A stretch of 64,000 nt of DNA from Hyparrhenia diplandra. Lineage: Eukaryota > Streptophyta > Magnoliopsida > Poales > Poaceae. Both the position numbers and the translations under genes were made by a program. Of this stretch, positions 22,590-33,589 are shown piece after piece. The first letter of the stretch is position 1; every line of letters begins with the position of its first letter. Below the pieces are notes generated by a model, which searched no databases, was not told the DNA's origin, and saw only the letters and a program-made list of their open reading frames with translations. The stretch spans positions 801,403 to 865,402 of the forward strand of contig JADLZK010008766.1 in NCBI GenBank assembly GCA_015847255.1, written 5' to 3'.

Positions 22590-23520
22590 TGAACTTGGTG
22601 ATGGCCGATGTCGATCTTGAAGATGACGCCGCTTTTGATCGTGATGTGGATCGTCTTCATCGTAATCGTCGTGGTATGGGAGGTAATCGTAACCGAGGTA
22701 ATAATAATGATCCTTTTAGTAAGGTTAAATTCTCCTTGCCTGAATTTCTTTGTGCCGGCTGATCCCGAGGTCTATTTAAATTGGGAAATTGTTGTTGATC
22801 AAAAGTTTTCATCTCATAGAGTTCCCGAGGAGCATAGAGTTAGGCTTGCTACTAGCGAATTTCTTGAATTTGCTTTTTATTTTGGTGGCATGATCTTTGT
22901 AATCCCGCCGATGTTCGTAATCTTTGCTCCTATACCTCAAACTTGGAATGATTTAAAGCGGCGCATGAAATCTCGTTTTGTTCCTCCTTATTACCAACGT
23001 GATTTACTTTTGAAAGCGCAAACTTTAAAACAAGGTGATAAGAGTGTCGAACAATACTATCAAACTTTGCTTATTGGTTTGGCGTTGTGGTGTCCAAGAA
23101 AATAATATCAGACTTGTTCTCGATTTTTGGGTGGTTTAAATCGTGAACTCCAAGATATTCTTGATTATAAAGATTGGACTACGTTTTCTCGATTGTATCA
23201 TCTTGTTCTTAAGGCGAGCGTGAAGTGCGGGGCGCCGTCAACAACAATCTTTTCGGGTCCAACGATGGGAGATACTCTCATCGGCGGTGTTCCACACATG
23301 AGGCGCCAAAGTTCCCTCTTTTGCTACATTTGCGCCTCCTTTGCACCTTCTTCGAGGTAAACAAATCTATTGTTTTGCATAACCCACTTCAGAAGAAAGG
23401 TGTCCCTACAGGTGCTTCTACTAGCGCGTCCTCCTCGAGCTCCAAAATCACTTGCCACCGCTGCCATGGCATGGGACATATTACCCGCGAGAATGCCCGG
23501 CAAAGCGGCGCTTTCATCGC
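22590..23520 (+). pseudogene. Y gag (capsid and zinc knuckle)
   Basis: An acidic Asp-rich N-terminus (about 22550-22680) is followed by DPEVYLNWE, then TWNDLKRRMKSRFVPPYY and KQGDKSVEQYYQTLL (about 22945-23085), the retrotransposon gag domain. LNRELQDILDYKD continues in another frame (about 23130). A CX2CX4HX4C-type knuckle (CHRCHGMGH, last Cys mutated or miscalled) lies at about 23452-23500. Frame changes near 23100 and 23220 interrupt it. The product would be the structural protein of virus-like particles. The chimeric element has a cleaner copy at 49860-50940. Confidence 0.75.
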
Positions 23521-23639
23521 TCTCGGCGATGGCTATGTAAGTACTAGTGATGTTGAAGATGATTTAGCTCTTGCCGCTAACATTCATGCGATTCGGATGA
23601 TGTTGAGCAAGGGCGGCCATCGCCATTGACTCGTCGCTG

Positions 23640-24320
23640 CCACCGCGGGCTATCCTAACCTACTTGTGCAGCGTGTCTTGAGTTCTCGTTTGGCACAAGA
23701 GGAAGACAAGAAGATCGGTAGCAACAATTTGTTCCACATGTATCTTGTTGTGCAGGGGGTTGTCGTGTTCTCACCATCATTGATAGCGGGAGTTGCAACA
23801 ACTTGGTGAGTGAAGATTTGGTCGAGAAGCTTGGCTTACCCACACGACAACACTCTTATCCATACAAACTTCAATGGTTCAACAATAGTGGTAAGACTAA
23901 GGTAACCAAATCAGCACGCATTAGCTTTTTTCATAGGCTCTTATCATGATCTGGCTGATTTTTGATGTTGTACCTATGCAAGCTTGTTCTATTTTATTGG
24001 GTCGTCCATGGGAATTTGATAATGATACTTCACACCATGGTAGAACTAATACATACACTTTTATGCATAAGGACAAGAAAATTACATTGCTGCCTTTGTT
24101 TCCCTACGGATATTGTTAAACATGCTCAAGAGATTAAAAAAATAAACCTCCAATAGGCGTTGCTACCAATAATGAGATTCAGTTAAATGGGGGGTGCTTT
24201 TCTTGCAACAACTTCGCTACTGCTGAGTTATGTGATAATCGGATGCACCATGTTATACTATGTTCTCCCAACCTATTATGTCTTGTGCATTGCTGCTGTC
24301 ACTAACATTTTGCGGGGAGT
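23640..24320 (+). pseudogene. Y retropepsin-like protease, then end of coding
   Basis: IIDSG (about 23775-23790) is the catalytic motif of an aspartic retropepsin. It is followed by NNLVSEDLVEKLGL, a conserved LLGRPW-type strand (about 23996-24010) and KITLLPL. One frame change lies near 23935. After TNILREF-like residues (about 24300), where autonomous elements go on to reverse transcriptase, this one goes directly to the purine tract and 3' LTR. Confidence 0.75.
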
Positions 24321-24344
24321 TCGTTCATGATGGGATGGAGTCGA

Positions 24345-24425
24345 GGGCGACTCCAATTCAGAAGGAGGGATGATGAGGACATCGCCAAGATGGAGTCGGG
24401 GCGACTCAATTCAAGGAGGGGAGGA
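24345..24425 (+). promoter_or_regulatory. Duplicated polypurine tract of Y
   Basis: A purine tract (aaggaggggagga) abuts the 3' LTR at 24426. About 50 bp upstream an earlier copy (gaaggaggga) is also followed by tgatgaggacatcgcc, the first bases of the LTR, then matching spacer. The same duplication occurs at 51780-51863. Confidence 0.7.
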
Positions 24426-25229
24426 TGATGAGGACATCGCCACGCTGGACACGTCTACACCACGGTCTTCCCCAAGCTGCAATTCGTCTCCAACTCCGCT
24501 TCCACGTCACCCTCGGATTCAGCAGACACGTCGTCATTGTTTCGGTCGTAACTCCCTCATACGATATCGAAACGGGGCGATCTTGGACTCTATGGAAGGG
24601 GGGACGACGACGCCGTCGTTTTGGATCTGGTCCCAGCTCCAGATGCCTCGTGGATCATGCTGTGTGACCACGGAAAGGTGCTGCGTCACCTGTTTTTGGG
24701 CCAATTTGGTCATGTATCGTGCGGGCCTTAAGCCCAAGTTGTGGACGCCCAACCCCTGGCCGCCCTCAACCCTAGGTCGTGTCTTAGACTATAAACACAG
24801 CCGCCGCCGCTGCTAGATAGTTGGGTTTTGTTTAGTTTGAGTTTTCCATCGAGAAACTTGATTGATTCATTGTACTCGTGAAGATTATTCCGATTACAGT
24901 AATCCAGGGCCCCTGTTCTTGTTCTCCACACCTGTGGCGATTAGTCCTTTTGTGATCCGAACTCGAACACCAATCAATTCTGTTCGTCATTCATATTTGC
25001 AATATTCAGATTGCGTTCTTAACTGTTCTTGCTTGTGTTCTCGATTCGCTGGCAGGAAAGCCTTCTTGGCGAGGTCAATCAAGTCGTGCTTGGTTGATAA
25101 CCATTGGAGCGGTGGTGTAGCGGTTGCAGGGTCGAGTTTGTGATTGATTCGAAGCCGGACCGTCAACGTCGAGTTCTCCACCAATCGATTTATCACGTAC
25201 CTCACGGAAGATCGGGCCAGACCCTATCA
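24426..25229 (+). repeat. Y 3' LTR
   Basis: This 804 bp LTR begins tgatgagg and ends ccctatca. It is followed by the ctatc duplication and the continuing CACTA exon. Confidence 0.88.
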
Positions 25230-26266
25230 CTATCACCTATGTAGTACGCCCGTGCTTCTTGCCTCCCTCCGGCGATCATGGCGATGTCCCCCTCAATGTC
25301 GTGGCTGCGGGGATCGAAGCTTTCTCCATACACCTCCCTCGCGACCCGGTGTACCTACCGATCTTGTCGTGGCGGTCGGGTTGGTGTAGGCCGGGCCCGG
25401 CCTCGGGGGTTGAAGACGACCGCGGGATCTTTGTACTTGCCGGTGTGGGAGTTAGCAAAGGCCTCAAGCGAGCTGATTTGCGTGCCATGTTCCTTCTCCC
25501 TGTGTGAGAAGAAGAAAAGTAGCTACAATGGTAAGCAAGTATTGAGTTGCACATCAAAAAATAAGAATTGGATAACACTTACATATCTAACATGGTAGGT
25601 CGCGAGATTAAGGTTGCCTTGATGGTGTGGTATTTTGGCATCATGTACGCGCTCCCGGTACTCGTTTGTGGGTCTCCGCATAGTGCAGTATCGACCCACT
25701 TGTCCACCCGAAGCTCCCAAAGAACGCCTATGGTTCAAGCACCACCCGGAATGACCTACAGGATACCAAGTATAACACAGATTATAAAAATCACATTAAG
25801 CATAATTAAACTTAGTATGAACATTCAATATAATTTACCTCCATGTATTGTTCTTTGGTCGGTGTTGGTATTTCTAATGTCACTAACTAGTAATGGCATT
25901 AAAAAGAATATCAGATGTTGCTTCGAGATAAAACTAAGAGAAATATTCATTGCGGAGTTCATAGCATATCCGAAAAAGGTTGTCATCCCTATAGTTAAAC
26001 TACTAATATGCAAGGAATAAAATATTCGTACTATGCCTTGATAACTTCTTAATAAGTAAATAAACAATTATAAGCGGGTATCGCAGAAAGCGCACGGATA
26101 TGAATATATACCATTGTAGCATTTTAACCGGGAGTAGAACCAGGTGTTGAATTTATATTCTACCACGAGGAAAGAAGTCTTCTATCATGAATTAACTATG
26201 CATAGGTGCTAAATATATTAACTATCTCTAATCATCTCTAATCATCTCTCATGTGCAAGGCATCGG
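25230..26266 (-). pseudogene. CACTA ORF1-like protein, central exons
   Basis: Reading downward, about 25740-25590 encodes a short exon-like stretch. About 25510-25235 encodes EKEHGTQISSLEAFANSHTG, then YGESFDPRSHDIEGDIAMIAG and a tyrosine-glycine end that continues in frame at 20222 once Y and one ctatc copy are removed. The phrases match the conserved central part of CACTA ORF1 proteins of grasses. From 25760 to 26266 the sequence is AT-rich and intron-like, with no gene visible. Confidence 0.7.
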
Positions 26267-27624
26267 TGTTAATCTTATCATTTACTTAAACAAGGATCAA
26301 AGTTCACGATAAAGATAATGATAAAGTTCTAGATAAACAGATTTAACCAAAGTCATATTAAGTAGGCGAGAAAGTGTCCAACAATGGACGATAGCAATTC
26401 ATAGGCTAGCTAGCATTAGAAACTCCAATATATAACTCTAAACTATATGTTAGGACCTACTCAATTATGCAATACATCTAACAATCATTGAAGAAAGACT
26501 AATTAAATCCAAACATGAGGACGAATCCGTGAAGACTAAGGCCGAAACTTAGAACAACCCGAATAATAACATCCGCTAGGCCTACATACGAGGGGGGATG
26601 GATTGCAAAGGACTCAATGGTCTTTGTCACCACCACGATCTACCACACGACCCGGCACATAGGGTGCAAACGCGGTAAATAAGATCTAATCACCACGATT
26701 ACATCATCTCTACCACTCACCCATGATATCAATAGATGAGCGCTATATGAATCCATGCATGAACATAACTTGATAATTCAACTATGCTAAATGTGTAATT
26801 AAAGTAAATACTAGAACAAATAATCTCGAATATAAACATGATCAAGATATTCATATTAAGAACGTTAATGCGGAACTTGAAGACTACTTACAATGAAGAA
26901 CTTACAAGAACGAGGCCTGATCTTGAGCCGGCCTCAACGATCCGGAGCGGATTTCTCCCTTCCTACTAGTTCTAATCTTGATTGCTACTCTTCCGAAAGC
27001 GATGTTTCTACAGCGTGGGATATGACTTTGATTTTAAATATAAATAACTTTGTTTGAGAACTTGATGATCGGAAAGGGGGGTCTAGGGGGTCTTTATATA
27101 TGGGTCTTCATCGGTCTCTTCATCTTCATCGAGGCGATGTGGTATTAATCCTTGAATCATCCCCGCACTTCTACCGTCGCCATCGGATCAAACCGACATT
27201 AAACAACCGGTTTAGATTGCGTCTTAGAGGCGGTGGAAGAACGTTCGAGGCCGGGCTGCGTAGCCGGGGGGGCCGATCGGCCCCATTATTGGGCGATCGG
27301 CCCGGGGGCGCCTCCCTGCGGGTCGCGTCGTCGCGTCGTGGCTTACGGAGTCTTCTAGATGATGTTTTCTTCGATTGTCAAGTTTGGTCCACGTCGGGAT
27401 TAATCCGAAGCCTTCTAGACTTGTTTCGAGTTGGATTGCGTTGCGTTCGTTGGTCGTATGCCACGTCATCTCTATTGTTTTTACGTTAAGTCCACGCAAA
27501 TCACAACTTTACCAAAAGCGATGGAAATATATTAGTGACACCCTATTCTAAGTTATTATTATTATTTATACCCCTTTCTCATGTTTAATTAATTAAAAAT
27601 TTTATATGATAACAAGTGTCAACA
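26267..27624 (-). mobile_element. Solo Z-type LTR, minus strand
   Basis: The LTR (1358 bp) starts on the minus strand with tgttgacac at 27624 and ends attaaca at 26267. Perfect 5 bp duplications atcgg flank it (26262-26266 and 27625-27629). No primer site lies next to its 3' end and no internal region exists, so it is a solo LTR. It lies in an intron-like part of the minus-strand CACTA element. It resembles the Z LTR at 14147-15479 in start, length and several internal phrases. Confidence 0.85.
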
Positions 27625-28620
27625 ATCGGATTCAGCGTTTTCCATTAGGTGCTTTTGGAGCCTTCTCGTTCTCCTTTTAGCGGCACCACGCCACGGCGGT
27701 GTGCCACGTGCCTCGTACCACATATGCGCCACATGCTTGAAACAGGGCGTTTAGAGCCACTTCCTCCGCCTCGGCCTCGTATCCCTCCTCGCACTTGAAG
27801 TATTTTACGCACATAGAAGCAATGTAATAAGTCATTATTTCTAACATTAGAATTTGGGGCGATGTATTTATGCGGTCGCGACATAAACTTACCCAAAACT
27901 CTTTGACCACACGAATAGCCTTGTTGGGATATTTCATGCCATCCGCATCATAGTTGTCCGAGAAAGTCCGCGTCTTTGGTGGAACGGCGTGACGGGATAC
28001 TCTTCGTCGTCGATTTTAACAAGGCGGGTAGTGCTTCCTCACGGAACACCAAGAATCTTTGGAGGGAAGGCGTCCTTCAACCGAGTTCGCGGTGACAACA
28101 AAACCCCGCCCAAATGATTAAGAATAACTATTAGTTCCTATTACGATTGTGAAACACGAAAAATAAGAAAGTAGTGCTAAAAGTGTAAAGTAAATTACCT
28201 TGGTTGTGATGGTCTTATGGTCGGTTTTTACGCTCCTCACCGAAGCTGACGATCCGGGGAGTGCGGAGGGGCCTCGCAAGTAGACCGCCTCGACCGGGAG
28301 GAAGAGGAACCCCCTCCCGAGGAACCCCCTCCCGTACCCTGGCTAGTCCCCTCGTGGTGCGACGCGAGGGGTCGGGGCGTCTTCGACGCCGAGAGGTCGC
28401 GTCCTTCGCCTCCTCCTCCTCCTCCTCCTCCTCCTCCTCCTCCTGCACCCTTTGGTGGTGGCGACGGTGTCGGGGGTGCCTGACGGCGCTTTGCCCCTAC
28501 CCCGTGGCGGTGGTGGTGGCTCGGCGCTCCCGCTTCGTCTTGCCCTTGCCCTAGCTTCGGATACACTTCTGAATTTCCTGCCCAACCTGGTTATTTTCTT
28601 GAGGACATTGCGTTCGAGGC
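27625..28620 (-). pseudogene. CACTA ORF1-like protein, N-terminal exons
   Basis: Reading downward, about 28620-28205 encodes a low-complexity Pro/Gly/Glu-rich N-terminus, including a run of glutamates from a (gag)n tract at 28409-28443. After an intron-like gap, about 27940-27640 encodes MKYPNKAIRVVKEFW and, in another frame, HVAHMWYEARG. Phe-Trp after a basic helix and a later M-YEAR motif are typical of CACTA ORF1 proteins. The TNP2-type transposase gene is not present. Confidence 0.6.
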
Positions 28621-28743
28621 ATCTTTTTTAATGACCTGTAATTAGATGTACATAATTAGTAAAAATGCAAAATTAAATAAAACATAATTATAAAGAGATG
28701 AATAATCAATAATCGAACATAGTTATAAAGAGATGAATAATTA
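28621..28743. other. AT-rich junction between CACTA and array tail
   Basis: A 27 bp phrase around ttataaagagatgaataat is repeated (about 28690 and 28722). The array tail resumes at 28744 with aggaagcgtgac, equivalent to about 3702 in R1. No CACTA 5' terminus (gtagtg on this strand) is visible, so the element is truncated at this junction. Confidence 0.5.
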
Positions 28744-29851
28744 GGAAGCGTGACTCTACGTTACGGAAGTAGTTATCCACTATGAAGTAGTCTTTTATTT
28801 AAATGAGCCGCTTGTTCTACGTGAACTACGTTTCTGCGAAAAGCCGGCGTACATGCTATTGTAGAACTGCAACTATTTTATTTGTATAATTTATATTCAA
28901 AGAACCTTACTACTTTTTTTTGTGAAATACTATCTTGAGAAAACCTATGAAGAGATTTGATACATGTTTGAAAAAAACTATGCTCTTGATTTCGAGACAA
29001 GCCATCTTAGTTTGTCGAACCGGACTTTTGCATCTTGAATCTCATTTGCTCCATCACACCAAGTCGTCCGGGACAGTCCATTTAATTTTACAAGACCAAT
29101 GGCGAAGTATGCATACACGAGTCCTTGATAATATTATCTTAGATGAATTATGAAGAAGTCCATAAAATAGAGTTTAAAACCTCCGATATCCATGATTGAT
29201 TGTATTACTTTCACAAAACTTATTTAAATTAAATGTCACTTTAGTATCATTGTTTAATTTTATAGTATGGTTATCTTATCATGCGATTTATGTGTTTTTT
29301 ATATAAAATTTAGTTATCCCGTAGCAGCGCGCGGTAACTTTAGTTAGTTCGTGCTTAGGAGGAGGGGGGGGGAGGGGAATCGGACGGCTTGGCTACGACG
29401 AGGAGGAGAAGGGGATGACATGGCACAATATATGCTAGAGAATTAGGTTTTGGCCATCATCTATTGAAAAAAGGGTTTGGTAGGTGTATAGAGGAGGAGG
29501 TGGCGGATGTGTGATTAATTGTTGCGGATTCTCCTTTTCTTTTGGCATCTGTCTTGAGTGGCGTCGGGTGATGTCGAAGGAATTGATGATGCATTTGCCT
29601 CTTCATTGTCGGGAGGAGGGTAGGAGGGACGGCCAGGATGGCGTGGCTATGGCAAGAGGAGAAGCGGATGACTTGGCACAAGGATATGCGAGAAATTTCG
29701 GATATTGGGTTTTAGGTTATAGCGGCTATAGATAAATGTCGAGGCTACACAATGGTTTAACCTCTTCTTCCCAAAGCGTATAATTGAATAAGTTGTTTGG
29801 AATCAAGAATTGATAATTTTCTATATACCGAAAGCTACAACAAAAGAGGAG
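28744..29851 (+). repeat. Array unit tail with degraded Helitron end
   Basis: This matches 3702-4812 of R1. The Helitron terminus (about 29317-29346) reads cccgtagcagcgcgcgg and then ttagttag, so both hairpin and CTAG are damaged, at least partly by the same base errors. It leads directly into R3. Confidence 0.85.
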
Positions 29852-30639
29852 AGTAGCCACGTCATAGAGCACGCCGCGGCTGGATCGGTGAGTCGGCCAT
29901 TTTGAAAAAAAAAAAACCCCTCAAACTTGTATGAAATGCGGCACGTATTTGAGCCTCTCATAGAATAAATTGCATAAAAGCCCTCGAGTTTTTTTCAAAT
30001 CAAAGTTAGGTCTAGGATGGCCTCCCGCCCACTTTCGGGTGATTAGGTCTTAATGGGCCAAATTCGACCGACGCAATTTACCCTTATCTACTCTTTTTTT
30101 CTTTTACGTATAATTTTGGTAAAAGTTTAATTTGCAAAGTGAATCCTAGAAAAAATATTATAATAGAAAATCAATTTGTTTTGAAATCATCATAAACAAA
30201 TCTATGTAGAGTTATTCCTATGTTTTGTATGGGTACATATGAAAAATCAAATAAATAACATAAAATAGAAAATCCTATTCACAACTCCTTGTGATAAAAT
30301 ATCATCATGTTGAACTTTTGACTACTTAATAAATACTTTTGTTATAGTTCCATTTCAATAACAAATGCAAAATACAATATAGCGGCGGTTACGATTAGAT
30401 GCATAGCTAACCATCATACTCATCCAATCACGCTAACTCTCAATGGAATATAAATTAAAAATAACATTAACATTGAGAACCCAAACCAATGTATAAATTA
30501 AATAATATACCTCCACAATGACAAAATATACGACAAGTATACAACAATATGCTACGAACCATGACACACATATATTGTGTCTTCTTTTGAGACGATTGGC
30601 CCAATTCGGGCATTGTCAGGGGTAAAACTTGATGAACGT

Positions 30640-30828
30640 GAACTTCATTGGGCCTATAGTGACCGCGGACGGCTCGGCCCATAACGAAGCCGCTAGGGTT
30701 TCCCCCGTAGTTTCCATGCTTCATATAAAGCTCTCGCTCCTTCCCGGCCGCTTCTTTTCCACCCGCCGCCGCTAGAGAGCATCTCAACCTGACCTCGAGG
30801 CCGCCCGGCATTTCGCCCGGTTGCAGCC
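30640..30828 (+). promoter_or_regulatory. Captured RPL17 promoter, R3 (best preserved)
   Basis: TGGGCC at 30649-30654 and GGCCCA at 30676-30681 are site II elements. TAGGGTTT at 30694-30701 is a full telo-box in reverse. CATATAAAG near 30722 is a good TATA box. These are followed by a C/T-rich leader to the ATG at 30829. This is the clearest copy of a plant ribosomal-protein promoter in the window. Confidence 0.7.
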
Positions 30829-31115
30829 ATGGTGAGATCTCCCTCGTCCTTACCCATGCGCTTCTTGCATATTCCATGCGGCGCATCCATGGATTTGCAC
30901 TTTCGCCCTTACCCAACTCTTGGCGTGCGGCGGCCCTTGTTTTACGGTTCCATGTGAAATACTCGAGGGAGCCAACCAACCCCACCAAGTGTAAGCTTCT
31001 TTGCGAGGGTTTCCATGTCCATTTGTGCATCTGCGGGTTTGTCGATTCGCGTGTGGTTCTCTTTTATTCGTTGTAGCCGCCAAGGCCATGGGCGGGACCT
31101 CGTGTTCACTTCAAG
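30829..31115 (+). pseudogene. RPL17: RPL17 fragment, exons 1-3, R3
   Basis: The ATG at 30829-30831 is followed by an immediate gtgaga donor. Exon 2 (30954-30990, 37 bp) encodes VKYSREP-NQPTK with one Thr changed to Asn. Exon 3 (31077-31115) encodes the KAMGRDLRV region, two bases short. Exon 4 lies at 46369-46492, now about 15 kb away because of the Tat insertion. Confidence 0.87.
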
Positions 31116-31439
31116 GTGAGAGATCCCTACACGCCTCCCGATCGAGATCTGTTTCAAAGGGATATAATGATTTGTTTGTGTTAGGTTTGTCTTTGCGTTC
31201 GGTTATAGCCTAGGTATAGTACATCTAAATTTCATTTGTCTTTGTTCAAGCGGTGTATGCCGTTCAACTCACGTATGATGTCCCACTTTTTTTCTTATTA
31301 TTATTGCTTTCCCTAATGCCATTTGCATTTTTTTTCTTCTTTGTCTTAGTATGATCTTTGTGATTTTGGAAGTAATGTCTTGTGATTTCACGACAAATCT
31401 TTGTATTTCCTAAGCCCCCTGTAGGGAATTTCCATCTAG

Positions 31440-33034
31440 TTGAGTGTCTTCTTTTAATTATCTCGCCAGAAGCTGCGACATCTTATTTGGTTAAGGCTCG
31501 GGTGCCAAAAGGATGTGCTTACATATCTGGCAAACCTTTAGAATGCGCTTCTTTGTTATTGGGTGGACCAGGTTTTGCAACTTGAATACCCGACTTGTTA
31601 TTATTGGGTGCACCGAGGCATCACAACTTGACTCCTACTAGATTAGTAAATGATGCCATTTTGTCTATTTGGTGAATTCTCTGCTGCTGCCGTGCAAGTT
31701 GCTCTGTGGTTGCATGGCATGCATTTTTCTATACGTTGGATATATCTTTGCCAAATGAAGCTATGCGATGTTGAAGAAAAGCGGTTATGTTTTGTGCTAA
31801 GCGCAAATTACACTTAGTTGAAATTTTCTCATGGATAATTCCATTGAGTGTAGTTGCACAATGCTCAATTGTTTTTTAGGTGATTTTCTTGTTTGTAGCA
31901 TTGGTCTCTCTAGTTGAATACCTAAATAAAAAGCGAGGATGTTGTGCGATATCTTGGCGGTATCCCCGTAAAATTTAGGAACACCATGATCATCGTTATT
32001 GGGTGAACCGTTGGTCATCATGTCCATGTGTTGGACAACTCCATGTCAATTGGTTCGAGTAAATGATGACACATTTGTTTTTCCCCATATTTCTTAGCTA
32101 TAGGGTGTGATCAGCAGCTTATTTAGTTAAGGCAAGCTGCTAAAGTGAATGTGCTTACATATCTGGTAAACCTTTAGAATGCCGGTTATTCCAATTGGAA
32201 TAGTAAGGGATGTCTACTTGTGTTTCTTTTAGTGAATCTACGTATTTGTGGCGGATCAAGACACCAATGTTCTTCATTATATTGTTATAGGTTAGAATGC
32301 TAGGGTTTGTTGTTGTTGGGTGGGCGTGTGTCACAACTTAACTCAATTAGGTTAGTAGATGATGCCATTTTGTCACGATTGTTTATTTAGTGAAATGCTA
32401 CATTCTGCTGCGGTGCAAGCTGTTCCGTAGCTCAATGGCGTGCATTTTCCATACGTGGGATATATACGCCAAATAAACTTTTTGATTTTGAAGTAAATGG
32501 TCATGCTTGTGTCCTAAAAAGGAAAATTAGACTTCCTTTGTTGAAATTTTCTCATTGATAGTTCCATTAAGCACACTTGCAGGTGTTCTACTCTTTGTAT
32601 GTAGCATTCATGTTTGTAGTGTTGGTTTTACGTAGTTGAATACCTAAAGAAAAAAAGCGAGGATTACCGTGCTACATACGGCGATATCCCCCGTAAACTT
32701 TAGGAAAACCATGATCATCGTTATTGGGTGAACCGTTGGTCATGTCCATGTGTTGGACAACTCAATGTCATTTGGTTCAGTAAATGATGACACATTTGAT
32801 TTTTCACATATTTCTTTGGGTGTGATCATCGGCTTGTTTGGTTAAGGCACCGGTGCCAAAAAGAATGTGATTATGTATCTTGATAAATATTTAGATGTTA
32901 GCTTCATTGTTATTGTGGACCGAGGTTTCACAACTTGATTCCAATTAGATTACTAAGCGATGTACGGTTTTGTTTCTTCTTTTAGTGAATCTCTATAGTC
33001 TTGCTTAGTTTAAGGCACACGGTGCCAAAAGAGT
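31440..33034 (+). repeat. Intron modules 1-3, R3
   Basis: Modules (about 31460-32110, 32110-32830 and from 32830) repeat the same landmark order as in R2. The third is cut at 33034 by the Tat element and resumes at 45082. Confidence 0.7.
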
Positions 33035-33504
33035 TGTTGGGATCTAACTTTGATTTCTATCTCAAACTTTTCGCCCCGGACTTTGACAATTTCGAGGATA
33101 TCGAAAGATACAGTGACCACGAGGGGACAAAAAAGTGACTCCGCGAGGGACTTGGCAGCGACCCGAACAAGAGGAATGAAAGCGAGAGGAAACAAGATCG
33201 GAAGAATCAAGTGAAGATTGTTATATCGACTCATTTGCGAAGCCATCCCACCGATTCGGAGCGATGGGAGATATCGTTGAGGAAGCAAACAGGAAGAAAA
33301 ACAGCAGCGAAGTCAAGGGGGACATCTTCGCTAGGATGTTTGCCTCATAGAAACCCACTTAGGATCTTGAAGTATTTTTGCACCGATTCACGAAGTCGGG
33401 GGCCTATAAATACCCCCGACCCCATCTATAAAGAACATGATGAATGGCCATCTTGTAAACCATATCTTCATCAATATCGTGTTGAGCTGAACATTCACCC
33501 AACA
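33035..33504 (+). repeat. Tat 5' LTR
   Basis: This 470 bp LTR carries a TATA box (cctataaatac) near 33404, between the paired runs ggggg and ccccc. It is highly similar to 44615-45076. Confidence 0.9.
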
Positions 33505-33507
33505 TCT

Positions 33508-33524
33508 TGGCACCCACCGTGCGT
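33508..33524 (+). promoter_or_regulatory. Primer binding site, Tat element
   Basis: The sequence tggcacccaccgtgcgt, three bases past the LTR, resembles TGGCGCCCACCGTGGGG, the primer site common in Tat-lineage elements such as RIRE2 and Grande. Confidence 0.65.
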
Positions 33525-33589
33525 GTGAGCAACGATCTATCCCACGGCCATCAAGAAATCATGGGAAGACCCCAAGAACAAGGCGGCAA

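Larger units (their letters stand above)
20223..25229 (+). mobile_element. Complete LTR retrotransposon Y, gag-protease only
   Basis: This 5007 bp element has LTRs 20223-21033 and 24426-25229 and 5 bp duplications ctatc at 20218-20222 and 25230-25234. The leading T of the 5' LTR is lost in a CTG context. It carries a tRNA-Met-type primer site, a gag region, a zinc knuckle, a retropepsin and a purine tract before the 3' LTR. Reverse transcriptase, RNase H and integrase are missing, so it is non-autonomous. Gag and protease resemble Ty3/gypsy chromoviruses of the Tekay type. It inserted into a coding exon of the CACTA ORF1 gene. Confidence 0.88.

Noticed and set aside
28215..28585. Several overlapping frames over a (tcc)n tract
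   Set aside because: They are low-complexity shadows. Only the minus-strand reading fits the N-terminus of a CACTA ORF1 protein.
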